From Anniella stebbinsi (lineage: Eukaryota > Chordata > Lepidosauria > Squamata > Anniellidae): a stretch of 64,000 bases of DNA. Position 1 is the stretch's first letter; each line of letters opens with the position of its first letter. This document shows, piece after piece, positions 13,501-20,600 of this stretch. The position numbers and the translations under genes are program-made. The DNA lies in contig JARDYH010000005.1 in NCBI GenBank assembly GCA_029215795.1, forward strand, positions 16,462,001 to 16,526,000, in the 5' to 3' direction. The notes beneath the pieces were generated by a model, which searched no databases, was not told the DNA's origin, and was given only the letters and a program-made list of their open reading frames with translations.

Positions 13501-14625
13501 AACCAGTCTGAAAGTGGTCCTAGAAAGCACATCAAGGCTGAGAAACCGCTCGCCTTCAGAACCAAGGGGAGGGAATGGAAGCTGCGCTGGGCAGTTTTCA
13601 AACATTTGAAAGACTCCGAAAGAGAAGAGCAGGGAACGGACTAATGATTTACCCTGGGCTGTCTCTGGCATAATGATAGGGGGAGCTCTTAAAGGTGCAA
13701 ACTACAGTACCGGGCACAGAATTCACCCCTTGGAAAAGATCAGTCTTCACTTTTGGGGACAGAGGAGGAGCAAGTCTCTAGTAAGGGCATTGCTTGCTGA
13801 TATCTCAGAAGCCAGTGGGGGGAGGGGTGGCTGAATCATGGCAAGCTACCCGTGATGCTGAGTTGCATAAAGTTTTCCCTCCGGAGTCCTGTCTGTTTGG
13901 GTTTGCTGAGGTATTCAGTAAAGGGTTTGGAGTCCACTTTGGAAGGCCTGTGCTGTATGGGCGTGTGCTTCTTATCCCTTTCCCTTCCAGAGGATTTTTT
14001 TTTCCCCAAGGAGGAAACAAAAATAGCTAAGGGGTGGGGGAAAGTGGAGCGGAAACAGTTAAACACAAGCACATACCTGCCGCAGACCTTCAAAGGCAGG
14101 TTCAGCTTTCGTGGCTGCATTTTGTAATAATAGTTTTTACAAAGTGCTACCGTGGGGAAAGCGATGGCTCAGTGTTCTGTGTACCTTTGTTCCCAAGATT
14201 TCCTGTGGCCAGAGGGTGGGTGCTTCTGTGACTCATATTTTATTTCTTTGTTATATTTCTATCCCACCTTGTTTCGATGGTGGAATGCAGGACAAGATCC
14301 ATGGGTTTCCAAAGTGGTTCCCACCATCACTGCTATCCCCATGGCAGTGAGCAAAGCCAGCCCGGCTTAGCATCAGCCAAGGGGATTGTACCAGATGCTC
14401 TCCATCCACGCCCTGTATAGCTTTTTCCCCATCCCACATGACCTGCAAAAACCAGAATGAATTATTGTGAGGTGTAAAGCAACAACAAAAAGAACAACAG
14501 GATAAACCATATAGAATAAGAGAAGTCATGCAAACATATCTATGTACTGTATTTTTAGATTGCCCAATACGCAGAGTTCTGTGGGTGGTGTACAATACAT
14601 TAAAAGCATACACTACAAGCATTAA

Positions 14626-14660
<35 letters not shown>

Positions 14661-17600
14661 GCACAGAAGAAGATAAAACCAGCAGCAAAGAATAAAACCA
14701 TGACGACATCATAAAACCAAAGTAAAAATAGCAGCAGAATAGAGTAGATCGATTTGCATAAGGGAAAGAGACTGCAGGAGTGGAATCATCTTGGAGCAGG
14801 ATTTTAATGCCTTTATTTATTTTTTTGTTTGAAAGCTCACAATGTCCTAAGCCTCAGGATCCTGAAGACAGTACAGGAATGCCCATTGTAGAAATTTCAT
14901 GCAGAATTCTGGGCCATCATGTTATAGCTAGGCAGCTTGATGCTTTACTCTGGGAGCAGAAGCCAGGAGTATTCCATGCACCAGCACAGTACCAGAGATG
15001 CTAACCTAACCTGGCTTGGTTTTCTTTCTCCCCCCCCCCCCCCCGACCTTGCAGGACAGTCGTGATGCCGATTGCCCACGAGTTCTCGCCGGACGTGGTG
15101 CTGGTGTCTGCAGGCTTTGATGCAGCCGACGGCCATCCTCCCCCATTGGGAGGCTACAAAGTCTCGGCCAAATGTAAGGCCCCTTCAGCGTTGCCCGGAG
15201 GGGGGTGCTGATTGGCAAGGGAAAGCCAGCAATGCCTGAGCCCGGGGTGGAATATGCAGCCTGCTAGCAGCAGGTTGCTAAGGCAGGTCACCCGGCGAGG
15301 ACACAGCTATGCAGGTGTCATGCAAGCAGCTGCTGGACGCTCTTGCTGCTTCTGCTTTCGATGCCTGGCCGGCCATTTGGGTGCTTGCCAAGGGGGAAAG
15401 CACTTGAGAGCACATCCTAATATATTGTGGTTTGAGATTCCTGGGAAGGTTATGAGGGGTTCCTCAATGAGGCAATCAGGAATGGCTGACAAGCTTATCT
15501 GAAAGAACGCTGGTACTAAAATACAAAACCCTAAATGGCTCATGACCTGAGTTTTAAGATCAGCGGGGGAAGGCTCTTCTGGTGGTGGCCCCGGGGAGTG
15601 TGATTCGTGGAGGTAACACACGAAGCTCCCCAGTAGTGGAACACCCTCCCTGTAGAGATTTCACGGGCCTCCACACTCTTTGCATTGAGGCATCGGTGAA
15701 AAACCTCCCCGACCTTGCAAGCACAGTGAAAGCTGATGGTGGTTACCTGATTTCTGGCGCTGATGGGCATTTATTGTATTTGTTGTGGACATTAATGCAT
15801 CAGCACTTGTCCTCTGAATCAGCTTCACGTGCATCTATGACAGAGGGAGACAGAGAGAGAGGCCCTATCATTATGCAGGCTCAGGCAGCCCCTTCAGGGC
15901 AGTAGAGTGGGAAGAGCAGCCATTTGCCCTGCTCCTTCCCCACCCGCTTCCAGGGGGGCCAGCCGCTTCCTCCCCATCACCTCCAGTGGGTGTTCTGGAG
16001 AGTTCCGCCAACCGCTCTGACCTTTGCCACTGCAAGACAGCGGCTGATGGGAGTCTCTAGAGTGCCGCCTTAGCGTAGCCACGGGGGCTCGTAGCTGCGA
16101 GGTCTCACGAGAGCTCAGCCAACCTCTCAGACGACTTCAGCCAATCTCTCACGGGAGCCCTGCAGCTGGAAAGGGGCGCAAGATGGGAGCAGATGGGCAG
16201 GAACAGATGGCTGGGGGTGGCGCCTTGCTAGTGGCATCAAGGTATGTTGCGCCGGGCCTGTGAAAGGGAGACCAACAGACTAACTGACTGGGCCTGTTCA
16301 AGAAGAAATGGGAAGAAGAGGAGGAGGAGGAGGAAGAGGAAGAAGAAGAGGAGGAGACACTCCTGACTCCACAGGGATGGGTTAGGGTTAGGAGGGAGCT
16401 CTGAAAGGTAAGTGCTGGAAAGTCTAATTCTACTGTTTGCTTTGGCTTTTTCCCTGAAGGTTTCGGCTACATGACCAGGCAGCTGATGAACTTGGCTGGA
16501 GGGGCCCTTGTTCTTGCCCTGGAAGGAGGCCATGATCTGACCGCCATCTGTGATGCCTCAGAAGCCTGCGTCTCTGCCCTGCTGGGTAACGAGGTGAGTA
16601 GTCCCAACTTAGCAGAACCAGGGAGACAACCAGGGCTTTTCCTGAGGCAGAGCTTCATCCCAGAAGTGGTTTTGAGGGCACGGATCAGCTGTAGAACATA
16701 TGACAGAATAAAGGAGAGTGCCTCTGAGGATGTGCAGAGCGCTTGTTGCTTCCCACTGCTTGCTCCCACATGCAGTGTTTACTTTTTAAACGTAGGGCTT
16801 GTACAAACCGGACGTCTGTGAAAACAATGTACATAAGTCTAAAAAAGAATCTGGAAAGAGCACAAAAAGGGAGGAAAGAAATTAAACCAAAAGCGCAGCA
16901 GAACAGAAAGGGGTTAGCGATGTATCAAAATGCCGATAAAGATGGGGCCAGTCAGGCCTCTTGTGGTGGGAGTTGCCACAACCTGGGCATCTCTTGATTT
17001 ATGTATTTATCCTTCTCTTGCAAACTGGTTTTCTCAAGGGTTTTGTAGTCCTTGGAAAGTGCTAAAAAACTAAAACTAAAAAAAAAAATCTAAAACTTCA
17101 CCCAAGTAGGAAAACTCACGGTCACATGATGAAGTCTTCCCTGTGTGTCTATCGGATTTTTATCCGGCCATTTTCCCATGGAGCTTACGGCAGCCTGGAT
17201 GTGTTCTACCCTGACCCGCCCTGGCACAATAACAATCCTGAGATAAAGGTTAAGCTAAGCGGGTGACTTGCCCAAAGCCATGAAGGTTACACCTTCAGCC
17301 ATGAAGGTGTAACCTTCATGGCTGAAAAGGGAACATAAGAACATCAGAAGAGCCTTGCTGGATCAGACCAAAGGCATCTACCTAGTCCAACATCACATTC
17401 CCACAGCAGACAACCCAATGCCCCTTGGGAAGCCTCCCAATGATGTTTCCCAAAAACTGATATTTGGAAACATGCTGCCTCTGTCTGATCCCAGAGGGGA
17501 CTTGATTTGATTTATTAAATTTATATGACTGCCCATTAAAAAAAAAAAATTCTCTGGGCGGTTTACAGATCAAAACAAAATGTTAACAATGTACGAGCAA

Positions 17601-20600
17601 TAAAAAATAATTAAAAACAAAAGAGCAATAAAAACCCAGTATTAAAATCCTTCCTTCTAATAAATACAGTATCAAACCGTTAGCAGCACAGACTGCATAA
17701 TCGTACTAAAACAGTGGGAAGCCCAAGGAGTGCTTAAAATAACTGGGTGAATCAAAAGGTTTTAACCTGGTGCCGAAAAGACCATAAAGAAAGGACCAGG
17801 TGACACTTGCTGCGGAGGCTGTTCCAGGGGAGCGACCACGAGGGGGGTGTTAAACATCATGGGGAAAAGAATAGATCCCTGTGGGATCCCAAAGCGCAAC
17901 TGCCAAGGGGTCAAGCAATAACCAGCTTTAGGAATCGACCCTCTAAATAAGAACAGAGCCACCAGCAAGCATTTCCTGCTGCACCCTATCCATAGAGCCT
18001 ATCCAGGAGCATGCGTAAGAGGAGCCCTGTTGGAACAAACCAAAGACCAATCTAGCCCAGCATTCTGTTCACACCACACAGTGGCCAACCACTGGCCCAA
18101 TGGGAAGCCCACAGGAAGGACATGAGCGCCACACCTGATACTTGAGAGAGACATACTGCCCCCAATACTGGAGGTTATATATAGCTATCACGACTGGTAA
18201 CCATTGATAGCCTTATCTTTCACGAAATACTGATGGTCGAGGGTACTGAAAGCCATTGAGGAGTCCCAGAGAACCAACAGGGCCGTGTTTCCTGTGTCTC
18301 CCTCTGCAAAAGTCATCCCATGGAAGCCAATTCCTGTTCGGATTCCAGTCCTGGAGTCCAATTGAAATGGACCCAGGAAATCAGTTTCATCCCAAAGTGA
18401 TTAGAGTTGACCGACCATCATTCCCTTTGAACCACCTTGCCCACGAATGGAATGTTAGCCACACTGGTCTGTTATTGTGAACATCATCTGGGTCCAGCTT
18501 AGGTCTCTTCAGGAGTGGTCAAATTATTGCCTCCTTTAAAGAGGTTGGGGCCATTCCCTCTCTCAAGGGGGCATTTACAACTCCCTGGACTTGGCTGGCT
18601 ACCCATTCCCGGCTAGATTTAATAAGCTGTGACATGCAAGAGTTAAGCACACAAGAGATTGGTCGGACCTCTAACCCAAGTCTCCCAGCTCAAGTTGGAC
18701 TCTCTATCCCAGCCTTTTCCCAACTTCTGATAGCTCACTTCCTCACCCCTTGAATTAAAATCGAAGGCAACCTTGCCTTTTGCACCTGTAAGATTTACTT
18801 TAAAGTGTGAGAATAGGCTGTCCCTCAGAAGAGCCCAACCCCTGGGTTTCTGCAGGAATCACTGTCCCGAACATGCCTCCTTACTGGAAGAAGGCAAACC
18901 GATCAGTGATTTGTGCAGAGACACAACAGCATCTCTGCATGACGGTGGTTAATTTTGTTGAGTCTCTGCATCATGAATGCTTGTATAATTCAATCGCAAC
19001 TGATGAAGAGACGTGTCAGAATTGCCCACCGAGGCTGATTGGAAGGGGGCAAGGCCAGAGCTGTGAATCATGCCGAGACGCAACTGGCAACCTTCTCTGT
19101 GAGATGGGTGTTTTGGGTTCACATAAAAGAATTCTTTAATTCCATTTGAATCATAGAAACCTGCCTTATAGAAGTCAGACCGCTTGTCCACCCAGCCCTG
19201 GAGTATCTCTGCAGGGTCTCTGGCAGGGTCTTCCGTCAGCAGCTACATAGTCCATTACAACTGAAAATTCCAAGGATTGAACTTTGGATCCTCTGCATGC
19301 AAAGCAGGTGCTCTATCAATGAGCTCCACACCTTCTCCAGCTTTATTTCTTGCACCACACCTTCGCTATCATTTCATAGCACACTATTGTGCCCTGGCAC
19401 GTAGCTTTGAGAATCCTCACTCTATCTGCTGCATCACGCTGGCTTAGGTTTGTTTATTTATTTAGTACATTTCTGAGCAGATTTCAGCCAGTTAAAAAAC
19501 TGATCAGGCCAGCTTTTGACTGTCTTAGACACATTGCTATACATGGACGGTTCTTGGAGAACAGCAGTTGCTTGCACGTAACCTACTTTGAACGGTTCCA
19601 CGTACAGTCGTGCACATGACTGGGCTCGTTGTGAGGTCCTGCACATACACTCTCACATTTTGGGCTACAGAATACCTGTTACTAGTAAGCTTGTTTTGTT
19701 CCACAGCTCGAGACCCTGCCAGACGAGACCCTGCAGCAGAAGCCCAATGCCAATGCGGTGCGCTCTTTGGAGGCAGTGATCCGGGTGCAAAGTAAGTGGG
19801 GAAAAGGGCCCAGCTGGGTGGGAGACATGTGGGACGGATGGATTGGTCATTTCTGGGAGCGGCTTCTAACGTTGCTGACATCTTGGATTTCAAAGGCAAA
19901 CAAGTTACTTTCAGCAATAACTGAGGAGCGGGGCATGCTTGAAGTTTCATAAAACTGGCAGGGCCCATGACATATCAGTGAAGGGGACAGAAGAGAGAAT
20001 GAATTTCCAAAGCAAGGGGAACCTGGCAAATGCCAACCAAGTGGGAGAGAATGGCCAGTTCCTTGAACTTTCAGGTGTTGTACATCAGGGCTGGGCAGGA
20101 AGACCCCCAGATGTTTGGGGATTCAACTACCTTCTGGGAGTTGAATTCCAAAACATCTAGAGATCTACCTTCTGCCCATCCCTGGTCTAAACAGTTGATT
20201 ACATGCTTTGGGATTGTACCACTTCGCCTTTTAAGCCAAGGTTTTTTTCCTTCCATCTCTTGCCTTCACCCATTTTTCTTTCTAGCTGACTCTCACTTGT
20301 GAAACTCTCTCCTGACTGTTATTTGGATGGACTTCCTCAGTCATGGTGCTTAAAAAGAGCCTCCAGGCCTACTTTTTTGGTCAAGCATTCCAGGATTTAA
20401 GGCCTTTCAGGCTTTCCAATTGGCTATCCCTCTTTCCAAGCCTTTTGTTGTGTTTTTGTAGGGTGTAAGCTTGTCAACAGGGCCCTGTCTTTGCTTTTTT
20501 CATTTTATAGCACTTAATAAATCCTTGGTGGTATTATTATATCTCTTTCATGCTCATGGCAGTTTTTCTAGATGGACATGATAGACTTTGCCAAGCTATG

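Noticed and set aside
16378..16392. GGGTTAGGGTTA as an interstitial telomeric repeat
   Set aside because: Only two units, expected by chance in 64 kb with G-rich sequence.
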